DNA from: Bacteroidota bacterium | GTDB taxonomy: Bacteria > Bacteroidota > Bacteroidia > Palsa-965 | DNA length: 49,265 nucleotides | Assembly: GCA_013298545.1 (NCBI GenBank) | Contig: JAAFIA010000033.1 | Span: 1-49,265 of the forward strand | Reading direction: 5' to 3' | Shown here: positions 34,629 through 43,540 of the stretch, in pieces | Layout: every line of letters begins with the position of its first letter | Numbering within the stretch: the stretch's first letter is position 1 | Position numbers and translations under genes: made by a program | Notes under the pieces: model-generated | Told to the model about the DNA's origin: nothing | Databases searched by the model: none | Seen by the model: only the letters and a program-made list of their open reading frames with translations

Positions 34629-35183
34629 ATGAAGCTGCTCCGTATGTTCAATGAAATGCAAGTAAAAGATCTGCTGGAAGACTCCTCCACTGACTGGTTC
34701 TACTTGGGCGATATTGATAATGATTTAATTGGTGCGTTTGTTTCCTTAATGGAAGAACGACCGATTTATCGCAACATCCCAAGAAGTTCCCGTCGTAAAA
34801 TTATTAGTGCTGTGGTAGAGTGCTTGCAAAACATCCGCAATTATTCCCCGAAAGTAGAAACCAACCGCGCTAAATCTGTGGTGATGGTGAAACGATTTGA
34901 CGACAATAGACTCGGATTTCTGTGTGGAAATATCATGAATACGGCTGAGGTTCCAGCCCTTCAGAAAAAACTAGAATTGATCAATGCCGCTTCGCCCAAG
35001 CAATTGCGAGAAATGTACATGACACAAATGCATTCCACGCTCGAAGATGCTAACCGCAACAGTGCTGGCTTAGGACTCTTTGAAATTGCGCGTGCTGTTA
35101 AAAGTCCCATCGGATTCGAATTTATTTCGCTTCCTGATAACTTTACTTTTTTTAGCGTTGAACTAAATCTTGCTTTTAATTAA
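34629..35183 (+). CDS. SiaB-family protein kinase (DUF6272), GHKL-type
   Basis: A 184-aa soluble protein. WFYLGDID...GAFVSLMEE near the N-terminus, an N-box-like segment SAVVECLQNIRNYS (Glu64, Asn68) and the G-box-like NSAGLGLFEIARAV (about 144-157) match the SiaB/DUF6272 family, which has the GHKL ATPase fold and phosphorylates SiaC. In Pseudomonas aeruginosa SiaB phosphorylates SiaC on a Thr and so controls a diguanylate cyclase; the Bacteroidota pathway is not known. The start at 34629 is chosen over 34548 because a promoter-like element lies between them and family similarity starts here. It is followed after 2 nt by the SiaC-like gene. Confidence 0.8.
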   Translation: MKLLRMFNEMQVKDLLEDSSTDWFYLGDIDNDLIGAFVSLMEERPIYRNIPRSSRRKIISAVVECLQNIRNYSPKVETNRAKSVVMVKRFDDNRLGFLCGNIMNTAEVPALQKKLELINAASPKQLREMYMTQMHSTLEDANRNSAGLGLFEIARAVKSPIGFEFISLPDNFTFFSVELNLAFN

Positions 35184-35185
35184 AA

Positions 35186-35575
35186 ATGGAAACGCTACTC
35201 ATCAAAGAAACCAGAACGACACCAGAAATTGCGTTCGACCCTGCCAAAAAAATATACTCGATTCGGGGCCGTTCCATTCCTGCTGATGCCAATAGCTTCT
35301 TTCGTCCACTCGATCATTGGATCGATAGTTATGCCGAAAGCGCAAGCACGCATGGCATGTCTGTCGATATCAATCTCGAACACCTCAACACAGGATCTGT
35401 ACGTTCGTTACTGATGATTCTGGCAAAATTACTCCGCCACAAATCAACTGGAAAAAACATCCAAATCAATTGGCACCACGAAGAACACGATGAAGACCTA
35501 TTGGACAAAGGCGAAGAAATGTCGTTGATTCTCGAACATCCATTTCGCTTTGTTCCTTATACAGAAGAAAATTAA
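35186..35575 (+). CDS. SiaC-family regulatory phosphoprotein (DUF1987)
   Basis: A 129-aa protein of the SiaC/DUF1987 family: PEIAFDP...YSIRGRSIPADANSFFRPL, then the core INLEHLNTGSVRSLLMILA. Thr69, in HLNTGS, aligns by position with the phosphorylated Thr68 of P. aeruginosa SiaC, in an NTxS-like motif. The last 40 residues (KNIQINWHHEEHDEDLLDKGEE) are typical of the family. It acts as the substrate of the kinase encoded directly upstream (2 nt apart) in a partner-switch. The effector partner is not in the window. Confidence 0.88.
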   Translation: METLLIKETRTTPEIAFDPAKKIYSIRGRSIPADANSFFRPLDHWIDSYAESASTHGMSVDINLEHLNTGSVRSLLMILAKLLRHKSTGKNIQINWHHEEHDEDLLDKGEEMSLILEHPFRFVPYTEEN

Positions 35576-35585
35576 TTGCTTCGCC

Positions 35586-35636
35586 TAAAAAACAACAATG
35601 CCCGCCAGAAAATCCTGACGGGCATTGTTGTTTTAA
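35586..35636. terminator. Bidirectional terminator between the SiaC-like gene and the DUF4476 gene
   Basis: A 14-bp perfect stem (AACAACAATGCCCG, 35591-35604, with 35619-35632) with AAAAA before and TTTT after, so it can end both converging transcripts. Confidence 0.85.
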
Positions 35637-35642
35637 ACTCAT

Positions 35643-36701
35643 TTACTTGCCACCGTTATTGATAAATTTTTTCAATTCATCTTTCTCGGAATCGAAGGTT
35701 AATTCATCAACGAGTTTAAAGTAGTTCTCTTTATCATTGCATTTTTCGTACAACATTTTAAACACTTTCAGCCGTTCGGAGCCAAATGTAAATTCTTTAC
35801 CAATGGTTTTAATTTGTGCAACACTGAAGCAACGGTCTTTTGCAGCTACATTGAGGATGCTCAATTTTTCATCGGGGAAATTTTTCGCTCGCATCGCCTG
35901 TAAAACACCTTTTAAATCTTCTTCGCTGACAAGGCAAGGAGCTGGTGGAGGTGTTAAATACTGAGTAGCAAAAGCGGTCCATTCGTTTTGCGTTTGTACT
36001 TCATTGAAAAGTACAATTCCAGATTGGTAATGCGCTTGGTCGTAAATCTTTGGAAACGCATACATCATGGCTTTGAGTTTGAAGTTGTTGGTTTGAAGCA
36101 AGGACGCAAGTTTCATGCTTTGTGCAAACGATAAACAGTTTTGTTCGACTACCGTTTGAATAGCAACATACTTCGACTCATCCGTAGGTTGAGCGTAAAC
36201 ATTTTTTGCAGCAAGCTTAAACGCAGACTCTGCCATAATTGGTCCGACACAACCTTGTACACCAGTATATCCGGCAATATCGGGGTACGCATAAGCCGGA
36301 AACGTAACTTCAGCGGCTGTTGGTGCTGGGGCATTCACGGTTGCTGTCATTTGCACAAAATTGTACAAACGCAACGCATACGAAAACGAGCGAAAAGCAT
36401 CATAGACATCGTAAAAATTGGCTGGGTCGTATGTATGCGTGTATGCGGTACGACAAAACTCCAAACGGGTAGAATCGGTGTTAAACAACAGTGCTATATT
36501 TTTGACTTGTGTCGCAAGCAAACATTTATCGCTCACAAAGCGCGATGCGCGAATGAGTTTATTTTGATCGCCTTGTTGAACAGCAATGTTATTGAAACCT
36601 GTTTGATAAGCAGTGGCGCTAATTGGATTCTGACAATTCTGCGCAAAACTCGATGTAGCAATAGCTAAAAAGAGTATAAAGAGAGTAGTTATTTTTTTCA
36701 T
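35643..36701 (-). CDS. Exported DUF4476-repeat protein
   Basis: A 352-aa exported protein (signal peptide MKKITTLFILFLAIATSSFAQ). It holds about three copies of the DUF4476 pattern: CLLATQVKNIALLFNTDSTRLEFCR..Y, then a diverged copy near residues 150-250, and CFSVAQIKTIGKEFTFGSERLKVFKMLYEK..D..NYFKLVDELTF at the C-terminus. DUF4476 proteins are common exported proteins of Bacteroidota of unknown role. The protein has no membrane anchor. It ends in NNGGK and lacks a T9SS sorting domain, so it is likely periplasmic. Confidence 0.8.
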   Translation of the reverse strand: MKKITTLFILFLAIATSSFAQNCQNPISATAYQTGFNNIAVQQGDQNKLIRASRFVSDKCLLATQVKNIALLFNTDSTRLEFCRTAYTHTYDPANFYDVYDAFRSFSYALRLYNFVQMTATVNAPAPTAAEVTFPAYAYPDIAGYTGVQGCVGPIMAESAFKLAAKNVYAQPTDESKYVAIQTVVEQNCLSFAQSMKLASLLQTNNFKLKAMMYAFPKIYDQAHYQSGIVLFNEVQTQNEWTAFATQYLTPPPAPCLVSEEDLKGVLQAMRAKNFPDEKLSILNVAAKDRCFSVAQIKTIGKEFTFGSERLKVFKMLYEKCNDKENYFKLVDELTFDSEKDELKKFINNGGK

Positions 36702-36827
36702 GGTATAGGTAGTAATTCAATTACCCTGCCAAAGAAAAGGAATTACTTTCAGAGTCGAACTAATTTTTAACGACGGCTCTTTTCAAGATAACAAAAACGA
36801 TACGCTTCAGTTGGCTTTAAATCATGT

Positions 36828-36855
36828 GAAAAATTAGTTGTTCTATCAACTAATT
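36828..36855 (-). terminator. Terminator of the Gly-rich T9SS gene
   Basis: A 9-bp stem (AATTAGTTG, 36832-36840, with 36847-36855), 6-nt loop, then TTTTT on the minus strand. AT-rich and so weaker than most others here. Confidence 0.5.
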
Positions 36856-36861
36856 ACAAAT

Positions 36862-37842
36862 TTATTGTTTGAGCAATTTCAACACATCAACACCCTTGTT
36901 TCCATAAACACGAATCAAGTAAAATCCCGATGCTAAATCAGAAAAATCGTGATTTGAAATATCTTTTCCACTCCAAATCAACTGGCCCTGCGGATTAACA
37001 ATTTCATACATTTCGTTTCCTTGTGCGTGAAGTACCTGAATACGATCTGTAAACGGATTTGGAGCAATTGAAATTTGCGGTACTTTATTTACAGCTTGCA
37101 GAGCCGATGGCCCCCAAGCAATCACACAATAGCCACCCATTCCATTTCCGGGATTACCCCCGTTTCCATTTCCACCGCCGCCTCCGCCCCCATAATTTAA
37201 TCCACTTCCGGCAGGATCCGTATTGTTGCAATTTGAATCGGTAAAACCAGCACCTTTTCCGCCATCGCCCCCCGGCGCACCACCGCTCGCGCCATACGCA
37301 CCGCCAGGCGTAATGCACATACCCGACCATGCAATTGTATTTCCCCCATTCTGGCCATTGCCAAGACTTCCCGCCGCACCTGCTCCACCGCCTCCAAAAT
37401 AAGTCCAATAGCCACCGCCGCCTGTTCCACCCGTATAGTTCGCGATATTTCCGCCCGACGCATTTCCGCCCACGCCTCCTCCTCCAATATTCGGATTAGA
37501 AACAGATGTACCGTTATCGCCGCCGAAAGCATACATCCCTAAACTTCCAATACCCGTTGCGCCAGCATTTGGACCGCCGCCGCCCAAACCAACATTCACG
37601 CCCAAAGAATCGCCAGGCGAAACTGAAAATGTACCACTTGCATAACCACCACCGCCACCGCCACCACCGCCATTGCCGCCGCCATCGCCGCCTGCACCTA
37701 CAACTTCGACCGAGATTGTTGTAACTCCTGATGGCACAATAAATAAACCCGATGATGTGAATATTTGTGAGCCGCTTTGTGCAACTAAAATTGCACTCGA
37801 AGAAATAGTGAATACTAACGTCAAAAAGTAGTTTCGTTTCAT
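36862..37842 (-). CDS. T9SS cargo with glycine-rich domain
   Basis: A 326-aa secreted protein. Signal peptide (to about residue 22), then residues about 24-240 form a glycine-rich domain starting GSQIFTSSGLFIVPSGVTTISVEVVGAGGDGGG and rich in GGGG runs; this is like the glycine-rich module found in phage-tail and surface proteins. The last 75 residues are a T9SS type A sorting domain (APNPFTDRIQVL...GFYLIRVYGNKG), ending in LKLLKQ. The Gly-rich region is coded by repetitive GCC/GGC-rich DNA, unlike the flanks, which gives many false ORFs in other frames. It is probably an extracellular structural or adhesive protein. Confidence 0.85.
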   Translation of the reverse strand: MKRNYFLTLVFTISSSAILVAQSGSQIFTSSGLFIVPSGVTTISVEVVGAGGDGGGNGGGGGGGGGYASGTFSVSPGDSLGVNVGLGGGGPNAGATGIGSLGMYAFGGDNGTSVSNPNIGGGGVGGNASGGNIANYTGGTGGGGYWTYFGGGGAGAAGSLGNGQNGGNTIAWSGMCITPGGAYGASGGAPGGDGGKGAGFTDSNCNNTDPAGSGLNYGGGGGGGNGNGGNPGNGMGGYCVIAWGPSALQAVNKVPQISIAPNPFTDRIQVLHAQGNEMYEIVNPQGQLIWSGKDISNHDFSDLASGFYLIRVYGNKGVDVLKLLKQ

Positions 37843-37896
37843 GGCTTTGGGTGTTTGGTTCTGTCTAATTTAATTCTTTTTATGACATACACGAAC

Positions 37897-37931
37897 ATAA
37901 AAAAACGCCAACCCGAATGGATTGGCGTTTT
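37897..37931 (-). terminator. Terminator of the pnt operon
   Basis: A 10-bp stem (AAAACGCCAA, 37902-37911, with 37922-37931), 10-nt loop, T-rich tail on the minus strand; 18 nt past pntB. Confidence 0.8.
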
Positions 37932-37949
37932 TACTTGCATTATTAAAAC

Positions 37950-39365
37950 TTATAATGTTTTGATTTCGGCAACTAATTCTGTTAATGCTTTTTTCGCATC
38001 GCCGAAGAACATCGAACATTTCGGATCGTAGAATAGAATGTTGTCGATACCCGCATAACCGGCATTCATAGAGCGTTTGTTGACGATCACATGTTTCGCG
38101 CGATCAACTTCAAGAATAGGCATGCCATAAATCGGAGAAGCCGGATCGCTTTTTGCTGCTGGGTTAACTACGTCATTCGCACCAACAACTAAAACAACAT
38201 CTGTTTGATCAAATTCAGGATTAATCTCATCCATCTCTACCAATTTCTCGTACGCCACATTAGACTCGGCGAGCAATACGTTCATGTGTCCTGGCATACG
38301 ACCAGCAACTGGGTGAATCGCATATTTTACTTCTACACCGCGTTCTTCGAGAATCATTTCGAGTTCGTGAATGATGTGCTGTGCTTGCGCAACAGCCAAT
38401 CCATATCCGGGAACAATGACTACTTTTTTCGAGTAATTCATCATCACCGCAAGATCGGAAACTGTAACGTCTTTAATAGAACCATTTACTTCTGCTCCGG
38501 CTGCAGCACCACTTCCACCACCAAACGCACCAAAAATAACGTTGCTCAGTGGACGATTCATCGCTTTACACATTTCGAGCGTAAGCAATGTGCCAGCAGA
38601 TCCAACCAAGATTCCGCCCGTAAGCATGACGTAATTGTCGTATAAAAATCCGCCAAAAGCCGCAGCAAGTCCGGTAAATGAGTTGAGCAAGGAAATGACA
38701 ACAGGCATATCGGCACCACCAATAGGAACCGTAAATAAGATACCATACACCAATGCGGCGGCAAACAATAAATACAACATGATGTAGCCGCTAGGCGAAG
38801 CATAAACCATCCAAGCACCAAATGCAACAACAGCAATCATCACGATTGTATTGATGATGTTGTATGCTGGCAGACGAATCGGCTTATTCATCGTTCCATT
38901 CAATTTCAAATAAGCGATGATCGAACCTGAAAACGAAATTGATCCGATGACGAGTCCAGCAATGATCGGAATCAGTGGGCCAGTTTGACCAACATTGTGT
39001 TCGTATTCCATCAAACCAATCAACGCAGCACAAGCACCACCCATTCCATTAAACATGGAAACGAGTTCGGGCATTTTGGTCATTTGCACTTTCTTGGCGG
39101 TCATCCAACCGATAGCTGTTCCCAATGCAATAGCACCAAAAATGAGTCCGTAGATGAATCCTGGAATGGTCATGTGTTGTTCAACACCATCGACAGACTC
39201 ATGACGCTCGACAAGGAAAATTGTACCGAGAATCGCAATGGTCATGCCTACTGCGCCAATCAAATTACCGCGACGTGCGGTTTTCGCATTGCCCATCATT
39301 TTCATACCGATAATAAAAGTTACCGATCCAATGAGGTAGCAGATTTCTAAAAGATTGTGTTTCAT
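37950..39365 (-). CDS. pntB: NAD(P) transhydrogenase subunit beta
   Basis: A 471-aa membrane protein. About nine membrane segments (residues 1-270) form domain II, followed by the soluble NADP(H)-binding domain III with VVIVPGYGLAVAQAQHIIHEL and the VVGANDVVNPAA and PIYGMPILEVD segments. It couples hydride transfer between NADH and NADP to proton flow. The start at 39365 is used because the upstream residues (MELVIWNLNP...) come from the minisatellite. It is the last gene of pntAA-pntAB-pntB, but a 524-nt gap filled by an 86-88-bp tandem repeat separates it from pntAB. Strong match to the family. Confidence 0.95.
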   Translation of the reverse strand: MKHNLLEICYLIGSVTFIIGMKMMGNAKTARRGNLIGAVGMTIAILGTIFLVERHESVDGVEQHMTIPGFIYGLIFGAIALGTAIGWMTAKKVQMTKMPELVSMFNGMGGACAALIGLMEYEHNVGQTGPLIPIIAGLVIGSISFSGSIIAYLKLNGTMNKPIRLPAYNIINTIVMIAVVAFGAWMVYASPSGYIMLYLLFAAALVYGILFTVPIGGADMPVVISLLNSFTGLAAAFGGFLYDNYVMLTGGILVGSAGTLLTLEMCKAMNRPLSNVIFGAFGGGSGAAAGAEVNGSIKDVTVSDLAVMMNYSKKVVIVPGYGLAVAQAQHIIHELEMILEERGVEVKYAIHPVAGRMPGHMNVLLAESNVAYEKLVEMDEINPEFDQTDVVLVVGANDVVNPAAKSDPASPIYGMPILEVDRAKHVIVNKRSMNAGYAGIDNILFYDPKCSMFFGDAKKALTELVAEIKTL

Positions 39366-39889
39366 AATTGGATTAAGATTCCAAATTACAAGTTCCAAGT
39401 TCCAAAGAAGTTAGAGTTGTTATTGGTTATGCGTTTTGTTTTTTTTTAGAACGATTTATTAAGACTCCAAATTACAAGTTCCAAGTTCCAAAGAAATTAG
39501 AGTTGTTATTGGTTATGCGTTTTGTTTTTTTTTAAAGAACGATTTATTAAGATTCCAAATTACAAGTTCCAAGTTCCAAAGGAATTAGAGTTGTTATTGG
39601 TTATGCGTTTTGTTTTTTTAAAGAACGATTTATTAAGATTCCAAATTACAAGTTCCAAGTTCCAAAGGAATTAGAGTTGTTATTGGTTATGCGTTTTGTT
39701 TTTTTTTAGAACGATTTATTAAGATTCCAAATTACAAGTTCCAAATTATCAAAAGACTAAAATTACTTTTTGAATTTTGGAACTTGAGATTTGGAACTTG
39801 GAACTTGAAATTTGAAACTTGAAACTTGGAACTTGAAACTTGGAACTTGAAATTTGGAACTTGGGATCTGGAACTTGGAACTTTAACTG
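39366..39889. repeat. 86-88-bp minisatellite within the pnt operon
   Basis: Four full and one partial unit, with CCAAATTACA at 39381, 39467, 39555, 39641 and 39727 (periods 86, 88, 86, 86). Each unit has AAGTTCCAAGTTCC-type words and a spacer with TTATGCGTTTTG and a T tract. The last part (about 39770-39885) is made of the same words in the opposite orientation (GGAACTTGGAACTTG). The array fills the entire gap between pntAB and pntB, starting immediately before the pntB ATG. No promoter for pntB is visible within it. Confidence 0.9.
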
Positions 39890-40198
39890 TTATTTTTTCT
39901 TTTTAAACATTTCGAGCATGCGGTCGGTAACCACAAAACCTCCTACAACGTTGAGTGTTCCGAGCAAAACCGCGAGGAAACCGAGGATCAAAGCCAGAGT
40001 ATTGCTTGGATCGACATGGAGCATAACGTGAATAGCACCAACAATAACAACACCATGAATCGCATTTGCGCCAGACATGAGTGGTGTATGTAATACGGTT
40101 GGAACACCGCCAATAACTTCGACACCGACAAAAATAGAAAGCACTACGAAGTAGATAATTTCTAGGTGGTCGTTGAAAAAATTCAATATTGTTTCCAT
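39890..40198 (-). CDS. pntAB: NAD(P) transhydrogenase subunit alpha, membrane part
   Basis: A 102-aa membrane protein with three membrane segments. The blocks YFVVLSIFVGVEVIGGVPTVLHTPLMSGANAIHGVV and ALILGFLAVLLGTLNVVGGFVVTDRML match the C-terminal membrane domain of the alpha subunit, which is a separate polypeptide in split-type enzymes. It ends in a basic stretch (FKKKK). It lies 10 nt after pntAA and together with it and pntB makes the proton-translocating enzyme. Confidence 0.92.
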   Translation of the reverse strand: METILNFFNDHLEIIYFVVLSIFVGVEVIGGVPTVLHTPLMSGANAIHGVVIVGAIHVMLHVDPSNTLALILGFLAVLLGTLNVVGGFVVTDRMLEMFKKKK

Positions 40199-40208
40199 AG
40201 TTTATGAA

Positions 40209-41339
40209 TTATGCGTTAACCGGTTTTGCAACACTTGGATGTACAGCAACCCCATTGTGAACGATGAGTGAACCCTTGGTAATTTCTTCTTCCATTTCCC
40301 ATTTGAATGCGTCTTTATCGGCCAAATGGTAAAGGCAAGTAACAATATTCTTAGCGTACAAATCACTTGCATTCATAGGTAAAAGCGAAGGGATATTACT
40401 TTCACCGATGATGGTTACGCCGTGTTTTTGTACCGTTTGATTGAGTTCCGAGCCAACAACGTTTCCGCCTTGTTCAACAGCCATATCAACGATAACAGAG
40501 CCAAAACGCATGCTTTTCACCATCTCTTCGGTAACCAAGAGTGGCGCTTTACGTCCTGGAATGAGCGCAGTGGTAATGACAATATCGGCTTCCTTAACGT
40601 GCTTAGAAACGAGTTCTTGTTGCATCTTCAAAAATTCTTCGGAAACGCCTTTGACATAACCGCCTTCGATTTTAATGGAAGCATCGCCTTTGACTTCGAT
40701 GAATTTGCCGCCAAGCGATTCGACTTGTTCCTTGGTTTCAGGACGAATATCGGTTACTTCAACAACAGCACCTAGGCGCTTGGCTGTTGCGATGGCTTGA
40801 AGCCCAGCAACACCAGCACCAAAAATAACCACTTTAGAAGGACGGATTGTTCCTGCGGCAGTGGTCATCATCGGAAGAATTTTTCCAATGGTATCGGCTG
40901 CAAGCAAAACCGACTTATATCCGGCCAAATTGGCTTGCGAACTGAGTGCATCCATTTTCTGTGCGCGGGAAATACGCGGAATGGCATCAATTGAAAAAGC
41001 CGAAATGCCAGCTTTGCAGCATGCTTCAACAACAGCAGGATTGGTAGCAGCCCAAAGGAATGAAATGAGGACAGCGCCTTTTTTCATTCCAGCAATTTCT
41101 TCGGGAAGCGGAGCGTTGACTTTGAGTACAACATCGGCATCAGCGTATAGCTTTTTTGCATCGCTTACAAGCTGTGCGCCCGCTGCGGCATAAGATTCGT
41201 CAGAGAAAAAGGATTTTAAGCCTGCTCCATTCTGAACGTTTACTTCAAAGCCTTTTTTTACGAGGTCTTTTACTACATCAGGTGTAATAGCGACCCGGTT
41301 TTCTTTGAATTTGGTTTCTTGAGGTACTGCGACTTTCAT
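40209..41339 (-). CDS. pntAA: NAD(P) transhydrogenase subunit alpha, NAD-binding part
   Basis: A 376-aa soluble protein, domain I of the transhydrogenase, which binds NAD(H). It begins MKVAVPQETKFKENRVAITPD, with the Rossmann motif GAGVAGLQAIATAKRLGA and TDIRPETKEQVESLGGKF after it, and TTALIPGRKAPLLVTEEMV; the family's alanine-dehydrogenase-like fold. The frame is open 48 codons upstream, but the ATG at 41339 starts the conserved MKVAVPQE. It is the first gene of the operon pntAA-pntAB-pntB. Confidence 0.95.
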   Translation of the reverse strand: MKVAVPQETKFKENRVAITPDVVKDLVKKGFEVNVQNGAGLKSFFSDESYAAAGAQLVSDAKKLYADADVVLKVNAPLPEEIAGMKKGAVLISFLWAATNPAVVEACCKAGISAFSIDAIPRISRAQKMDALSSQANLAGYKSVLLAADTIGKILPMMTTAAGTIRPSKVVIFGAGVAGLQAIATAKRLGAVVEVTDIRPETKEQVESLGGKFIEVKGDASIKIEGGYVKGVSEEFLKMQQELVSKHVKEADIVITTALIPGRKAPLLVTEEMVKSMRFGSVIVDMAVEQGGNVVGSELNQTVQKHGVTIIGESNIPSLLPMNASDLYAKNIVTCLYHLADKDAFKWEMEEEITKGSLIVHNGVAVHPSVAKPVNA

Positions 41340-41439
41340 CTTTACAAGAGTTGAATTGTTTCCGGTTGCCGGAAAGCGGGCCGAAAATACGAAGAATATC
41401 AGGATTTTAGGTGTAGAAAGCGATGATTTTGTGGAAGAA

Positions 41440-41480
41440 AAATAAAAGAGGCCAGATCTGGTGCAGATCTGGCCTCTTTT
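41440..41480 (-). terminator. Terminator of the 590-aa T9SS gene
   Basis: A 16-bp perfect stem (41444-41459 with 41465-41480, AAAAGAGGCCAGATCT) with a 5-nt loop and T-rich tail on the minus strand. Confidence 0.9.
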
Positions 41481-41501
41481 CATAGAGTATTTTAAAGAAA
41501 C

Positions 41502-43274
41502 TTAATACTCGCGCGACATTTTCTGAACTTTACGCACTTGTTGCTTTCCATCAGATCCGGTATAGATCAAAAAATAAATACCATCGGCCTGATCGGTAAT
41601 GCTGATGATTGGCTGTTCGCCTTCGGTCAACACTACTTTTTTAACCAGTTTCATATCAGCAGAAAATACCGCTACTTCGTTTACAATCGCGGTGGACGTT
41701 TGTAAGAATGTAAAAACACCGTCAATAGAAGGATTTGGATAAACCGAAACGGTATTTTGTTGCTCAAAATATACTGGAACAACAGCGGAATAACTTGTTT
41801 GGCCATTAAAATCGACTTGCTTTAGGCGGTAATAAGAAATGCCAGAAAGTGGATTGGGATCGTAAAATTCGTAGCGCAAAATGCTTGTTGAATTGCCTGC
41901 CCCATCAATTTCGCCCACAGGCATAAATGCGCCATCGCCGCTACTGCGTTCTACAATAAAATAATCGTTATTCAATTCTGATGCTGTTACCCAATTTGTT
42001 TTGACTTGTTGACCGAAAGGTGCTGCTGTAAACTCCAATAATTCGATGGGCAATGTACTGGTAGAATAAATCGAAATGCGGAAATGATCGACTTCTAAAT
42101 TCCCGTTTTGGCGTCTGGCTGCCAATGCCGCACCAAATGTTGAGCTATTGATTTCAACTACAGACCAGGTTGTCCCCCAGAGATTCGCTGGACCACCATA
42201 CGAAGTGTACGCATCAGTTGTACCCCAGGCAGTAGCGGTCAGTCCAAGGTTGTTGCCAGCCGGCGAGCCTGATTTTAATAAACGTACTTCATTGTCGAGC
42301 GCACGGGCACGTTGTACATTGATGCCAAAACAAGCATGGCGATTGGGCGAACCTGCGAAATTAAATGTGGGTTGCTCGCTACCATTGGCAGCGATTACTT
42401 TGGTTGCCGTTTGCACAGAGATTCCCGATGTCGAAAAGCTGGGATTAGCAGTGTAAATATCAACTCCTTCGGTGAAACCTGAATTGATTGTATAGGTATT
42501 TGTTGCACCAATTAAGGAAGCGGGTGTGGTATTATTTCCGCAAATAACACCCGTCATGGCAATGCCGCCAGCAAGTGTTGTTACGGCTGTACCCAATTGA
42601 TGCGGATTAACAGCACCGTTACTAAACGATGAACGTATATCAGAAAGTGGTGCAATCTGATCGACATGCTGCATGGAAATACTGGTGAAAAATTCAACAT
42701 TTTCGAGCAATACACCCGCAGCATACGTCGGAACAATTGTTGTTCCAACAGCAGCCGCAATACCAGCTTCGTTTAAGCCCCAAAACTCCAGTTTATCGTG
42801 AAAGCCAGCTGGTGTACCCGAATTCGATTCAAACATTTGTGTCATGGCTTGCCCTCCATACGTCATCGCAGTAACATCGCGTACTACACCTCCGCCATTT
42901 TCGAGTGCAACGATTACAAAAAGGTAACGATTTGTTCCGGCAGAAACCGATTTTGTTAAACCGTTTGACCAATTATCTAAAATAGCCACATTGCTCGGAT
43001 TCAGTTCTTTCTTTTCAATTTCAACAACAATGCCGTCAATATTCGATGGCGATGAAATGGCGAAACCAAAGTTTGTTCCAAACAAGTAGTTGGTATTACC
43101 CGTGCTGGCGACACTGGCGTAGGCATTGTTGCTACTTGCAATATTGGCGGGTGTATTCCAAGCTAATGTACCAACGGTAGCATTGTTTGCGGTAGTGGCT
43201 GGACTATTAGGCCCAGCTTGGCCAAATAGTGAAAAAACACTGAACGAGAAAAGAATTGAAAGGGGGGCTTTCAT
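41502..43274 (-). CDS. T9SS cargo protein, beta-rich
   Basis: A 590-aa secreted protein. Signal peptide (MKAPLSILFSFSVFSLFGQ). The body (about 20-410) is beta-rich and of unclear family, with NSPATTANNATVGTLAW near the N-terminus (a pattern of surface proteins with jelly-roll domains), and a later part with LPIELLEFTAAPFGQQVKTNWVTASELNNDYFIVERS, a fibronectin-like linker common in T9SS cargo. A T9SS type A domain (YPNPSIDGVFTF...GIYFLIYTGSDGKQ) is at the C-terminus. The start at 43274 is chosen because it begins the signal peptide. The binding partner is unknown. Confidence 0.82.
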   Translation of the reverse strand: MKAPLSILFSFSVFSLFGQAGPNSPATTANNATVGTLAWNTPANIASSNNAYASVASTGNTNYLFGTNFGFAISSPSNIDGIVVEIEKKELNPSNVAILDNWSNGLTKSVSAGTNRYLFVIVALENGGGVVRDVTAMTYGGQAMTQMFESNSGTPAGFHDKLEFWGLNEAGIAAAVGTTIVPTYAAGVLLENVEFFTSISMQHVDQIAPLSDIRSSFSNGAVNPHQLGTAVTTLAGGIAMTGVICGNNTTPASLIGATNTYTINSGFTEGVDIYTANPSFSTSGISVQTATKVIAANGSEQPTFNFAGSPNRHACFGINVQRARALDNEVRLLKSGSPAGNNLGLTATAWGTTDAYTSYGGPANLWGTTWSVVEINSSTFGAALAARRQNGNLEVDHFRISIYSTSTLPIELLEFTAAPFGQQVKTNWVTASELNNDYFIVERSSGDGAFMPVGEIDGAGNSTSILRYEFYDPNPLSGISYYRLKQVDFNGQTSYSAVVPVYFEQQNTVSVYPNPSIDGVFTFLQTSTAIVNEVAVFSADMKLVKKVVLTEGEQPIISITDQADGIYFLIYTGSDGKQQVRKVQKMSREY

Positions 43275-43540
43275 GGGACTTTTGTAGGGGGAAATACTGC
43301 TTTGTTTTGACATTCAAACGATTATGATGTTGTAAAGGTTTCGGAATTGTCCCTGAAATCCTTGTACAAAACGATGAAAAGACAGAAAAAATCGATAAAC
43401 AGCAAGTTGATTAATCAAAAACCTAGGCTTTTTCATATCCGTGATTATCAAATTATGGCAATGTCGTAGTCTTTGCGCCTATTTTAGTTTTTATACTTTG
43501 CTTCTATTCGGGATTTAAAAAAAATTGTAATCTTGTTTCA

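Noticed and set aside
37154-37724. Frames opposite or shifted to the Gly-rich gene
   Set aside because: They arise from GGC/GCC-rich repeats of the Gly-rich domain and do not continue beyond it.
39366-39889. CRISPR-like look of the repeat/spacer array
   Set aside because: The spacers are the same in every unit and the repeat words are degenerate, and no cas gene is near. It is a minisatellite.
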